Source: Micractinium sp. NFX-FRZ (lineage: Eukaryota > Chlorophyta > Trebouxiophyceae > Chlorellales > Chlorellaceae). Taken from it: 64,000 bases of DNA. The notes beneath the pieces are model-generated. The model saw only the letters and a list, made by a program, of their open reading frames with translations. It was not told the origin of the DNA and did not search any database. Position 1 is the first letter of the stretch. Every line of letters starts with the position of its first letter. The DNA lies in contig JAPTJF010000039.1 of the NCBI GenBank assembly GCA_029339195.1, forward strand, positions 1 to 64,000, in the 5' to 3' direction. The translations under genes were made by a program, and so were the position numbers. Shown here in pieces: positions 43,305 through 53,570 of the stretch.

Positions 43305-46300
43305 TGCATGTCCTGCAAATGGGGCTGGGGGGGGAAGAGACTGGCAGTGTGCACCCGGGCAGAATTTCATTGTGGGGCAGCCCAGCGGGCAGCTGCCGCC
43401 AGCTTGTGGTGTGCCCATCCCCGCGCTCCCTCCACTGCATTTCTCCCCTTCCGCCTTCCCTGCCGCCCCTGCAGTGCAACCACCGAGCGTGGTGCGACTT
43501 TTTCGTAGACATGTGAGAAAACGGGCTGTGCTGGGTTGAGCCGAGCCTTTGGATTGTGCCGATCTTTAAGAAAGGGAAGGGAGGGTTCAGCGCCTGGCGC
43601 CAGTGCTGCACACATCCCTGCCAACTTGTTATGACTGCTGCCGACCTCCACAATGTCGCTGCTGCTGCTCTGCTGCAGGTGGGCCACCGGGGCGCGCGGG
43701 CTGCCGCTCAGCAGGTAAGTAGCAGCCAGCCAGGCCGCCCCACGGCGTCGCCTTCCCATGCACACCAAGGCACCGCCCCTCCCCTGGCCGCACCTCGCCT
43801 GGCAGCAGCGGCCTTCTGTGCCTCTCTGTTGCCCAGGCCCTGGGCTCCCAACATTCCCAGTTCGTTCATGCCCACCGCTCCCTCTCTGCCGCTCCTGCAC
43901 TCCTCAGTCACTGCCAAAGCCCGGCGTGTCGCCCTGCCACACCCCGCATCCACTGAACCTTCCTCTCGGGCACCTCCCCCTTCCTGTGATCAGCCGCTCC
44001 TCTGCTGGCCGCTGCCGCCCCTCCCCCCGCAGGCTGGCCGTGGGCATGGCCTTCCCGGCCTTCACCTCCTCCCTGGTGGCCATCAAGTCAATCCTGCTCT
44101 TCAAGCGGTCGGGCATCAAGGACACTGAGGTGGGTGGCGCGTGTGTGTGTGTGTGCGTGGCAGCAGGGGGTCCCATTGTGACACCTGCTGCAGCTGGTCC
44201 CACCACCAACCCACCCAGGCGGGCTGGGCGGGTGGGATCATCTGCGTCAGTCGGCAGGTGGGGCCAGGTTGGGCAGAGACGACTGAGAGTTGGGTCCTGC
44301 TTCTGGTGCCCTGCCTGCCGCACACCGCTCCCTAGCCTACCGCCCTCCACCCAACCCTTCCATACCCCGACAGCCCCACCCCACCTGATCCCAACATTCT
44401 GTCCCTGCCTCACCACCCAACCCCATTCACCCCCTGCCCCTTCGCTGGCCCTGCAGACCTCATGTTGCCTGGAAGGTCAGGGACCACATTGTGTTGCCAC
44501 CAGTGACGGTTCCCACCCTGCCCGCCTGACCTCGCTCCTTTCCATGTGTGTTGTGGTGCCGCAGAAGTTCAACGCCTGGCTGGATGCTGAGGTGGCAGAG
44601 GGCCCCCAGACCTCGCTGCTGGTCTACCCAGAGGGAACACGCAGCCTGAAGGTGGGCCGGGCAGCCCTTCGTCGCTGCTCCGCTGCCATGGCACCAAGAT
44701 CGCCCGCTGCTTCTCTCCCCCAACTTGCAGGCTGCCTACGCTGGCGCATGCTGTGCACGGCTGGTGGGCGGGCAGCCGTGCCAGTGTGCCGCCCGGGCGG
44801 GCACCACACCTGCAGTACCAACGCCCGCAGGCCGCCCCACCCCTGCCCCCACCCCACCCCATCCCTGCAGAACCAGAGCCTGCCTCTGAAGCGCGGCATG
44901 CTGCGCTACGCCTTCTCCCGCAAGCTGCCGGTGCAGGTGGGGCAGAGCAGGGCAGGGCAGGGTCGGAATTGGCCGTGGCAGCGCGTGCCTGTGCGGGGTG
45001 CCAAGTGGCACAGCGTGATGCATGCCTCCTGGCTTGCAGCCGCCGTTCACAGCCTGCGTTTTCCTTGCCGTGCGTGCGCCTGCTCGGCCCTGCGCGGTTG
45101 CTGTGAGACATGCAGCTCAGGCTGCCCCACTGCCTACGCTGCCCAACCCTGTTCTGCCCTCGCAATTTGGCCCCCCCGCCGCTTGTCACCCGGCCCCGCC
45201 CACCACGGTGCCCCCTGCCGCACAGGCTGTGGTGACAGCTGGCAAGGAGGAGGTGATGAACGAGCGCCAGCGCTGGGTGCACTTTGGGCGCACACTCGTC
45301 ACCGGCTGTTCAGGTTGGGGGCTGCTCCGGAGGGTGGGCGTGGGTGGTGGGTTGGGGGGGAGGCGGGCGGGCGGTTGGTTTGTACAGGATCAGTTGTGCC
45401 CCACACAGATCAAACTGCCTGGTTGTCTCTGACCCCAAATCGGCCTTCCAGCCACCTTGCCCCTTGCGCCCCCTTCCATCGTCCTCACCCGCCACGCCCT
45501 GCTATGCTCCGCCCCGCCATACGTGCGTTGCCTCAACTGCAGGTGTGCTGGAGAGCGCCACGTGTCAGGACTGTGAACACTCGTACCTTCGTTTGTATAA
45601 CCCCACTAACATGACTGCAGAGGTGCTGGAGAGCAGCAAGTTTGAGGACTTTGAGGAGTTCATGGTGGCAGTGCAGCAACTGTGGGACAACGAGTGGCAG
45701 CGCGTGCACGTGGCGCATGCGGCAGGTGCGCCCGTGCTGGCCGGTGGCCATGCTGGGTGGTGCCGGCGTGATGCCCTCAAGCTGAGGCCAAGCGCAGCCC
45801 TGCTCGATGTCGGCGGCTGCTCCGCCCGTGCCCACCGCTGCACAGCACTTTGCCCCTCTTGCCCCCATCGTAGCATGGCGCAGCACAGCACAGCACAGCA
45901 CAGCGCCCCTGACCCGCGTGCTTCTCTGCCCCTGCCCTGCCTTGTCCCCATCCCCCCTCTTTACCCATTCCCCTCGTTTGCCTCCCGCAGGCGCCACCAA
46001 GGGCCTGCCCCTACTGCAGCCCCACTTCCACACCCAGCACTACTCGGCCGCCACCCTGGCAAAAGAAAGCGCCGCCCTGGGCTTCTGGACCGCCCTGATG
46101 CTGGGAGGCGCCTACTACGCTGCACGTGCGCTGGCGGCGCTGGCGGCCAGCGGGCCGGTTGGAACGGGCATCTTGGCAGGGCTGGGGCTGTGGACAGCTG
46201 CATCACTGGCGGCTGCCTGGCTGCTGCCGGTGCCGGCGTCCGGCAAGGGCGGCAAGGCCAGCGGCGGTGGCGTGAGCAGCAGCGTGCAGGCCGCGCCGGC

Positions 46301-46337
46301 AGCGGCCTCTGCTGCGCTGTCGAGCAAGGAGGACTAG
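42823..46337 (+). CDS. Membrane acyltransferase of the LPAAT/AGPAT family
   Basis: Ten exons (42823-42974, 43108-43192, 43475-43512, 43679-43714, 44033-44129, 44565-44651, 44871-44936, 45226-45313, 45543-45725, 45991-46337) give 392 residues. Block I is NHRAWCD (81-87, the NHx4D catalytic motif) and block III is PEGTRS (158-163). An N-terminal membrane span (LPAYLYGVGVLFWCF) and two C-terminal spans (GFWTALMLGGAYYAARALAA and GILAGLGLWTAASLAAAWLL) place it in a membrane, probably ER. The family transfers a fatty acyl chain from acyl-CoA to lysophosphatidate or a related lysophospholipid; the exact acceptor cannot be told. Block I is split over a 38-nt exon. Exon 9 has two in-frame acceptors 78 nt apart (45543 or 45621). 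A TGTAA lies at 46457. Confidence 0.88.
43271..43303 (+). repeat. (CAG)11 microsatellite in an intron
   Basis: Eleven perfect CAG units in the intron between exons 2 and 3 of the acyltransferase gene. Confidence 0.95.
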
Positions 46338-46456
46338 CTGCCTAACAAGGGACACATCTTTGACACCACGCATTCCCGCCAGTCATGACGCGGCGTTGTA
46401 CAACCTTCATCACACTTTTGTTCTCGGTGTTTCCGGCATGTGTCCAGTGCATGCCA

Positions 46457-46461
46457 TGTAA
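46457..46461 (+). promoter_or_regulatory. TGTAA poly(A) signal of the acyltransferase gene
   Basis: First plus-strand TGTAA after the stop, 120 nt downstream of 46337. Confidence 0.6.
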
Positions 46462-46787
46462 CACACGCACTCTCTTATTGGCAGTATAATTTGGGAAGCC
46501 TGCCAGCTCAAAAGATCTGCTGTGCGGCCTTCTTTTCTGGACCTGATTAGCTAGAATTGCAAGCGGTCCAGAGCCAGGCAGCACGGGGGCTGTTGCAGTC
46601 GAGAGCACAATTGCACCCCTAAGTGGATGTCGTCTCTTCCAGCCCCCGCTGCCGATGGCGCTGAGCTGCTGATCTGGTATGTCATGTGCATATGCACACC
46701 GTGATGCGCAGTCAAACAACTGGGATGACACACATCTGATTTGATGCACCATGGTGACCAACAGAGGGCTGCCACCAAGATGCTGCT

Positions 46788-47332
46788 GTGCCCGCTGCCA
46801 TCACATGCGCTGGCTGCATCATCCCGGCTGCGTCTGAACCCCACCCAAGCAGAGCTCAGACAGCTGAGCAGCCGCGGCAGGCACAGAGGACTGCCTTCCA
46901 ATGTGACCTTTCTGCTGTGCCCCCTGCCAGCCTGCCAGCCTGCCAGCCCACCTGCCTGCCTGTTTTCCTGCCTGCATGCCTGCATCAGCGTCAACGGCAG
47001 TACACCCCTGCCCACCCCTGCTCACACCTACCCAGCCCGTTCTACATACAACCCCTGAAACCTGCCCACTTGGTGGGTGCCTGCGTTCTTTGCACGCTGC
47101 CTCACCCCACTCCGACCTCAGCCCTCTCACCATCAACCAAACTCCCACCCTGCTGCAGGGCCGTGCCCTCCTGAGCGCCGACCCTGTGGAGGGCGCACAT
47201 GCCGACATTGACTGCGGCGCCGGCATGTGCCCCTGCCTCACCTGCCCCAACACCTGCTGCGGCGAGTGCTACCGCATCGACAGCCCCCAGTGCTTCAGCT
47301 CAAAGTGCTTCATTGGCATTGGCAGCTGCTGA
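46788..47332 (+). pseudogene. Cys-rich protein copy C lacking exon 1
   Basis: Exon 2 (47159-47332) is intact, with all ten cysteines and the same stop; only SS to SA and D to E changes are seen in the propeptide part. The intron from about 46925 and its CTGCAG acceptor also match copy B. Sequence 46795-46915 matches the region upstream of copy B (21640-21760). What is missing is the block between: roughly 530 bp that in copy B hold the rest of the 5' UTR, the ATG, the signal peptide and the exon 1 donor. No replacement start with a signal peptide was found in frame, so this copy is probably dead unless a new first exon has been recruited. Homology continues 3' to about 47700. Confidence 0.8.
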
Positions 47333-47514
47333 GCACGCGGCACAGCGGGCCCAAGCGGCATGGCGCGGCGGCAGCAACAGCACTCCACTCGCACACCTGG
47401 AGCCGTTTCAGCCTGGCTCCGCTCCCAGCCACATCTCACCCTCCAGTTGTTCAGAACCTGTACAGAAGCTGTATGTTCGGTTACAATATCAGAAGCCTGT
47501 TTCACCTGCCACGT

Positions 47515-47519
47515 TGTAA
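47515..47519 (+). promoter_or_regulatory. TGTAA poly(A) signal of copy C
   Basis: The conserved TGTAAATATACAC block is retained downstream of the truncated copy C. Confidence 0.6.
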
Positions 47520-47846
47520 ATATACACACTCCAGCGAGGCAGTGGCATGCCGCAACAGGGCGCAACAGTGGCATCAGGGTTCAGCAGGCGAAGACCAGCA
47601 CCGGCAGCATGCAGATAGTCCTCACGTTGCAGCCTCACGTTGCAGCGCGCCTCAACTGCTGGCTGCTACACCATTCCTGTTATGTTGCTGCTGGAATGCC
47701 AACTCTGCCATGTGCACTCATGCCGCTGTGAGTTGTAGAGTTGCGCATGGTGGGTGGGTGCCGCGGCGGCGGCAGCCGCAGGGGTTGGTGCGGCCTGAGG
47801 CAGCAGGCGGATGCCCTTCAAGTGGAGTATACAGAAGCCCGAAAGT

Positions 47847-47851
47847 AAAAA
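47847..47851 (-). terminator. T5 Pol III terminator
   Basis: On the minus strand TTTTT follows the last base of the tRNA 5' half (47856) after only four bases. A run of four or more T is the Pol III stop signal. Confidence 0.75.
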
Positions 47852-47855
47852 TGGC

Positions 47856-47957
47856 TAGGAAAGCAACGCACTATCCGATTGTGCTACGCGGCCCAATTTC
47901 TTGGATATCGAGTGGTCATAACGACCACGGCAGGACTCGAACCTGCAACCTTTGCCT
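47856..47957 (-). tRNA. tRNA-Arg(CCU) gene with permuted halves
   Basis: Read on the minus strand, the 3' half (47957-47922, positions 38-73) comes first, then 28 nt, then the 5' half (47893-47856, positions 1-37). The 3' half has anticodon-stem strand GGCAA, variable AGGTT, T-arm GCAGG-TTCGAGT-CCTGC, acceptor strand CGTGGTC and discriminator G. The 5' half has acceptor GGCCGCG, TA, D-stem GCAC and GTGC round the loop AATCGGATA, G26, anticodon-stem TTGCT and loop TTCCTA with anticodon CCT. The acceptor strands pair at all seven positions (two G-U) and the anticodon stem at all five (one G-U). T8, A14, G18G19, T33, A37, T54T55C56 and A58 are in place; A20 fits arginine identity. B box precedes A box. 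No other half lies nearby to make a normal tRNA from either piece. Confidence 0.88.
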
Positions 47958-48029
47958 GTCTCCTATCGGAAGCGGGTAGCTCCCGCATCGGGATTTGATC
48001 GAATTACCAGCTCCTTATATTAGTTAACT

Positions 48030-49431
48030 GCCACGTCACGCCACGTCAGCAAAATGGCCCTGGGTTCCGGGTTCGATCCTCGCAGGGTTCTTGTTGTGAC
48101 GGGTCACCCACCTGGGAATGCCGATAGACGAGACAACCACTGATTGATCACAAGGCCCGCGCCTGCTCCCCTAGCTGCTAGCGTCATGGTGCCCTGGTTC
48201 TAGCGTCTCTGCTCGGGGTAGGTGAACCTCATCTACCAGCCTCCCCTCGTCAGCCACTCTCCATGGCAGCTCAGCTTGGTGGGCGGCACAACCCCGCACG
48301 CGGCTGCAGCTCTGGCTGATGCGCACCCCTGCTGACACACATGCCGGTGTGTGGGATGCTGGTCGCCGCCAGCTGACAGCTTGCGCGCTGCATGCGCGCC
48401 ACGCTGAGGAGCGCCCATCCAGCAGTCGCCACCCTCCACCGCCTCGCCCCTCACCCACTCAGCTTGTGGCCGGGGCTCAGCGACACGCTATCGCTCGCTT
48501 CTGGGACTGGGAACTGCTTCAAGATCTGCGTGCCCCGACCTTGTGGCTCTATCTAGCTCACGGCAGCAGGGGCGCGGGGTCCCGCCCCGTGTTTTGGCTC
48601 CCCCCACTGCAGTGCCTGCCCGTCTCCCAGTGAGCAGCCTTGGGTAAGTTGCTCTGATCTCGTCCTGCGAAGCTAGCGCGCGCATCTCAATGTTTCATTT
48701 TTTATTTCTTTCTTACCTTGTTTGATTGATTCATTGAGCAGCACAGGGTTGTGCTGACAAGACGTGCAACCCTCCACCAGTCAGGCGGACAGGAAGTCGG
48801 TTATCACGCAGAGGAGCAGAAGCAAGGTAGGGCGTGCTGCCCAGCGAGCATCTTGCCATGCACCAGTCTGCAGGAACAACAACAGAGTGTACCCTTTACA
48901 TGCCAGCCTCGCCGCATTGCTTAACCGCAGCTAGCTGCTGGCTGATGCCATGTCCTACCAGCTCTGATGGCCCAAGCACGTGCACGGGCCGGCTGGGCGG
49001 CAACCCTTGGTGAGGTGGCAGGCAATGGCCGTTTGGTCCCACCACACCCAAACCTGGCCGACAGCCAGGTTTTTACGTTTCATAACCCATTCTTATAACC
49101 TACGCCAGCACAGGCACTGCTGCCGCGTGTGGTGCAAGCCTCGCCTCCCCGCTCCTTGCCTTGCTGCCATGACCATTCCCCACTCCACATTCTTGTTATC
49201 GCAATCGACCCATGGCAGCGCCAGACGAGGGCAGGCAGGGTTTCAGGGCGTTCAATGTGCTAGGGTGAAAACCACAGTGAGCAGGAAAGCCAAACAGAAG
49301 AGCAAGGCACGCTGGCAGAGGCGGCAGCAGAGGGAAGCAGCACACAATGTATTCATGGGTGTGCGGGAGCTGCACAGCGACTTGACATCTATACGCGCCA
49401 ATCATATGAATTGTGACAGGCTGTGCAGGTC
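48030..49431. other. No gene seen
   Basis: About 1.4 kb without a supportable gene. A B-box-like GGGTTCGATCC at about 48069 (plus) has no matching T-stem or A box. A basic reading frame near 49270-49400 (SRKAKQKSKARWQRRQQRE) lacks a start and splice context. The right end is 3' flank of ALADIN; TTACA at 48896 could be its poly(A) signal on the minus strand. Confidence 0.45.
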
Positions 49432-52400
49432 TCAGGCATAGAAGAGCGGGATGGTGGCAATGTGGCTGCCGGTGCGCACCGCCAGCACAGCGCCCTGCGC
49501 AGCCCCTGGCATGAAGGCCAGCTGCGGCCGGCCAGTGGGCCCAGCGCCGCCACCGGGCGCAGCCGAGCGTGCAGCCACGCAAACTGCCCCGGCTGCTGGC
49601 GCCACGCCGGCGCCAGCCCGGCTGCTGCCGCCCACTGCGCCCGCAGCCTCGGCCACCTCCTCAGGTTGGATCTCCTCCCACCCCGCCTCTGGGTCCGGGC
49701 GCCGCGAGGGGCCCGCCCCCGCGCCAGCTGGCGCCAGCGGGGCCAGCGCCAGGAATCCAATGAAGCGGGCCGACAGGATAGGGTCGCAGCGTGTGTCATA
49801 CAGGGCTACAGAGCCAGCCGCGGGGTGGCCGCTGCCCAGCGCCACCGCAAGGCGCTGCGCCTTGGCGTCCCAGGCAACCGCCTGGATGAGCGGCGCACCG
49901 TTGCTCGTGGTGCCTGCACAGGCAGGAGGGGGCCATGTTTGAGGGGAGGGTTTCATGGTTGCTTTGTAGCTAGCACTTTTGGCGGAAGGTAAGGGGTCCT
50001 GGATGAGGGGCGCCTTGCTGGCGCCAGCGTGCGCTGCATCCAGAAAGCAGGGGGCAACGCGAGGACGGGTCAGGCGAGGCGAGGACAGCTGCTCCTGCAG
50101 CAGAGGCGGCCTGTCATGCTGACCTGGACCAGCTGCGGATGCGGCACCCTGCAGATGCGGCACCCTGTGCTTGCAAGCTACAAAGAAGCCCAGCTGTGCG
50201 CTGAGGTGTCACCCAGGAGATGGTGGCCCTCCTACCCTAGTAGGTGCTGCATTGCTGCCACTTGAGTGCAACCAACCAAGCCCAGCCGGCGCACAGAAGT
50301 AATGACCTAGCACGAAATGAGCGGCTGTAGTGCTAGCACCCTTGCAGCACCGCGTGGCACCGTCCGTCCCGGGCTCACCTTTGGCGTTGAGCTCCGCCAG
50401 CGGCAGCGGCAGCAGCTGTGCCTGCAGGGAGGGCTGCTCCGAGGTGAAGTGCAGGGAGACGAGCTGCAGAGGAGGGGGAGGGAGGGAAGGAGGAGGGAGA
50501 GGGAGAAACGACAGGGGAGTGATAATGTTGTTCGCATGAGCAGCATGAGCGGGAAGGGTGGGAATGCACCGCGTCACACAAGCTGTATGGGCTACCTGTG
50601 CCAGCGCCCTGCCTGCAAGCACACTGTCCCCTCCTCAGCGACTTCAGGGGTGGGAAGGCCAAGGGCATTTGGTTCCTTGGGAACTATGTGTCAAAAAACC
50701 CGTATCGGAGGCAGGTAGTGTGCACCCCTACCTGTGGCGAGTTTTGGTATGCCAGCAGCAGGGCGCGGGAGTCGGGGGCCCAGCAGGCCTCCACCACGCC
50801 GCCACCCGCGGCGCCATCGGCCCCGCCTTCAGCCGCCGCCCAGCGCTGCGACCACCAGGTCTGCGGGGAGGAGGCGGGGGAGAGGCAATTTGCCAGGCAG
50901 AGAGAGAGCTTCTTGCGAGCTTAGACATGACGCAAGCACACACACATTCCCCTCCCTGTCCCACATGTTCGGGTGGCTTGGGTGTGTTGCTGGCGGGCCG
51001 GACAGGCATGCACTTCGGGCCGGGCACCAACAATGGAGCGGGTTTGGGTGGCGTTGGCAGCAGCATCCCTGTGTGAACACCTTGCACACACACACACCTG
51101 CGTCTGCCAGATGCGGAAGTCGCCCGCCGGGTGCGCAGCCAGCAGGTAGGTGCCGCAGGGGGACCAGCGCAGGAGCGTCACTGGCTCGGGGCCCGCCTGC
51201 CCGGGAGGTGGGGGAGGGGGCATGGGGTGGGAGCAGGTTTCAGGGTGACATGAGGAGGGGGGAGGCAGCTGCATGAAGGTGCCGCCGCTGCAAGGCGAGC
51301 AGATGCCTCTGGTGTCAGGCAGGGCGGTCACCGCGACAAGGCTGAGAACAGGCAGGCTGGCTGGCTGCGTGCCGGCCGGGCAGGTAGGCCGGGAGGGAGG
51401 AGCAAGGGCCAGAAAGCCTCTGCAGCTGCGGCCGCAGCAGCAGCCACAAACCACCAGCAAGCAGCAGCAGCAGCACAGCAGCAGGAGCTGCTGCTGACGA
51501 CTGGTCAGCAAGCAGCAGGCCCGAGGTGCCAGCTCACCGCAATGGGTGTGGCGCTCCCGCTGGCCACGTCCCACACATAGAAGCCCGAGGCGTCAGCGCT
51601 GGCGACTGCCAGCAGGTGCCCCTGCACAGCAACGGGCACACACACGGTATCACGCCACAGCGCACGTTAATGATGGGGAGGCCTACAGGTGCAGTGAGGG
51701 CGGCATGGGTCCCGGCAGGCATCAGCAGTGGGTGCCCCCAGCGTATGTGGCCTGATGGAAGTTGAACATTGCGAGCCAGCGGGCTGCTGGTATCACACCT
51801 GTGGGTGCCAGGAGAGGGTGGTGACGGGGCCGGGGGCGGGGGCCTTGAGCCAGGTCATCCATGCGCTGCTGTCAGACCTGCGGCACGTAGAGTAGGAGCA
51901 GCAGGCAGGCAGCTCTGGCCACCTGGGCATCGAATCACCTGCTGGCCCGTGCCCCACATACCCCTGGTTTACACATGCCCGCCCGCCCGCAACCCGCCGC
52001 ACCGACTTGCCTGGACCCGCTGCCCGGCGGCGGGCGGCCCAGGTGCCAGAGGCAGACGCCGTGCGCGGCGCCCACCGCCAGGCAGCGCCCGCCATGCGGG
52101 CGCCACGCTGCGCACGCTGCGCCCTGCTGGAACTCGTGCTGCAACACCAGGGCCGGCTGCAGGGCCGGCGGCGGCGGCCCGCCGCTGCTGCCCTGCCCCA
52201 GCACCGGCAGCTGGCCTGCATAGTCGTACAGCTGCACCCGCCCGCAGCTGTCGACGGCTGCCAGCAGCGGCTGGCGCGGGTGCCAGGCCAGCGGCGCCCC
52301 CGGCGCCGCGCCCGCCTGCAGCCCAAGCAGGCGCTCCAGGCGAGGGCCGGCGCCGCCAGGCAGGCGGCTGGCCAGCTGACGCAGCAGCGGGCGCAGGCCG

Positions 52401-52950
52401 CTGGCGGCAGCAGAGCCGCCGGCAGGGGAGGAGCTGTCCCAGGAGCCGTCGGCTTGGTCGTAAGAGGGAGGCCACTGCCCGCTGGGGCACTTGACCACTG
52501 GCGCGTACCCTGCCAGCTGCTGCTGCTGAGCGCCAGAGGCCGCGGCAGAGAGGTCGACGTCGGGGCAGGCCGGGGCAGGCTGCACGGCAAGCGAGAGGGT
52601 GGCGCAGGGGGCGGGCGGCGACGGCTTGAGCAGCGGCGGCAGTGGGCAGACGAGAGGTAACGAGCGCCGTGCACACGCCCACATGCACGCGGTGCCGATC
52701 CTGGAAGCCCTCTACATGCACAGGAGGCTGCTTAGCGCAACGCGCCATGTTGATCGGTCGGCAGCTCTCACCAGGCTTTGCCCCCCCTCAGCTGGGACCG
52801 TGACTGCATGAACATAACAACGGGACGTCAGTAATTCAATAGATATCCCACAGGGGCAGGGGTGCCACCCAGTGGTGCCACCAGCTCACCGAGACGGCAC
52901 TGAAGCTCGCACAGCGTCCGGCTGCCGGACGGAGGGGCTTGCTGTTGCAT
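49432..52950 (-). CDS. AAAS: Nucleoporin ALADIN (WD40)
   Basis: Eight exons (52950-52882, 52579-52017, 51877-51799, 51621-51538, 51196-51098, 50860-50732, 50463-50379, 49913-49432) give 529 residues, close to animal and plant ALADIN. WD-repeat units are clear: APLAWHPRQPLLAAVDSCGR with VQLYDYAG, CAAWRPHGGRCLAV with VCLWHLG, VTTLSWHPQ then ADASGFYVWDVASG, VTLLRWSPCGTYLLAAHP with FRIWQTQ, and VEACWAPDSRALLLAY. The C-terminus AVRTGSHIATIPLFYA matches the ALADIN end. The protein sits in the nuclear pore scaffold. The first exon is short (TLCELQCRLGEL corresponds to the conserved N-terminal TLYE segment); its donor (52882, or 52890 by phase) is the weakest point. A low-complexity Ala/Gly insert interrupts the last repeat. 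Confidence 0.9.
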
Positions 52951-53570
52951 GGCTCGCTGCTGGCATGAAAGCAGAGGCGCCCAGACGCACCGGGATTTTG
53001 ACGCTTGGAGGTGACAGGGTGGCGGCAGACTGGTGCCGACAGCGGGGCGGTGTGCCATAGCCATAGGACTATAGGAGATTGGCTGGCAAGTCTTGGTCTA
53101 CCAATGCAGCAGTGATCTGTCGATAATGGTGGTGCATCGTGTGCCGGAATGCATGAAGCGCCCATGTCTTCGTACCTGCAAGCGTCGCTTCAACGGGCGG
53201 TTCGGTTGGCAGCTGCTGCCTACCCGCCCCACGGCCCGGTGCTCGTGCCTGCAAATGAGGCACAGCGTAGACATCTTGTGCCACCTTCACCACACCTCGC
53301 ACTGCACCTCATTACAGAATAATGTCACTTGCTGATGCTGATGAGCTGAGGGGCAACACTTTCCGATTTGGGGCGCCACACACGAGTCGCTACCAAGTCC
53401 TGACGTAATGTGAGCTCGGCCTGGGGTTGTGGCACGCTTAGTAATACTACAGATACCAGGGTTGCGAACCATATTGACTGCACACCGCGGAAGAAGGCAA
53501 GCAGGCCGTTAAGCAGGCAATACATGCGTGTGGGCAGTCACGTGCATGACTACACATGACAGTGGGCGGG
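52951..53570. other. Intergenic, no gene seen
   Basis: 5' flank of ALADIN and 3' flank of the next F-box gene. No exon-like frames. Confidence 0.45.
53312..53316 (-). promoter_or_regulatory. TGTAA poly(A) signal of the downstream F-box/LRR gene
   Basis: First minus-strand TGTAA after the stop at 53571, 255 nt downstream. Confidence 0.5.

Noticed and set aside
48055..48085. Second B-box-like GGGTTCGATCC on the plus strand, near the permuted tRNA
   Set aside because: The flanks do not form a five-pair T-stem, no A box or acceptor pairing was found up- or downstream, so no tRNA is called.
49260..49400. Basic plus-strand stretch (SRKAKQKSKARWQRRQQRE) that recalls ribosome-biogenesis proteins
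   Set aside because: No start codon, upstream exon or splice sites could be supported.
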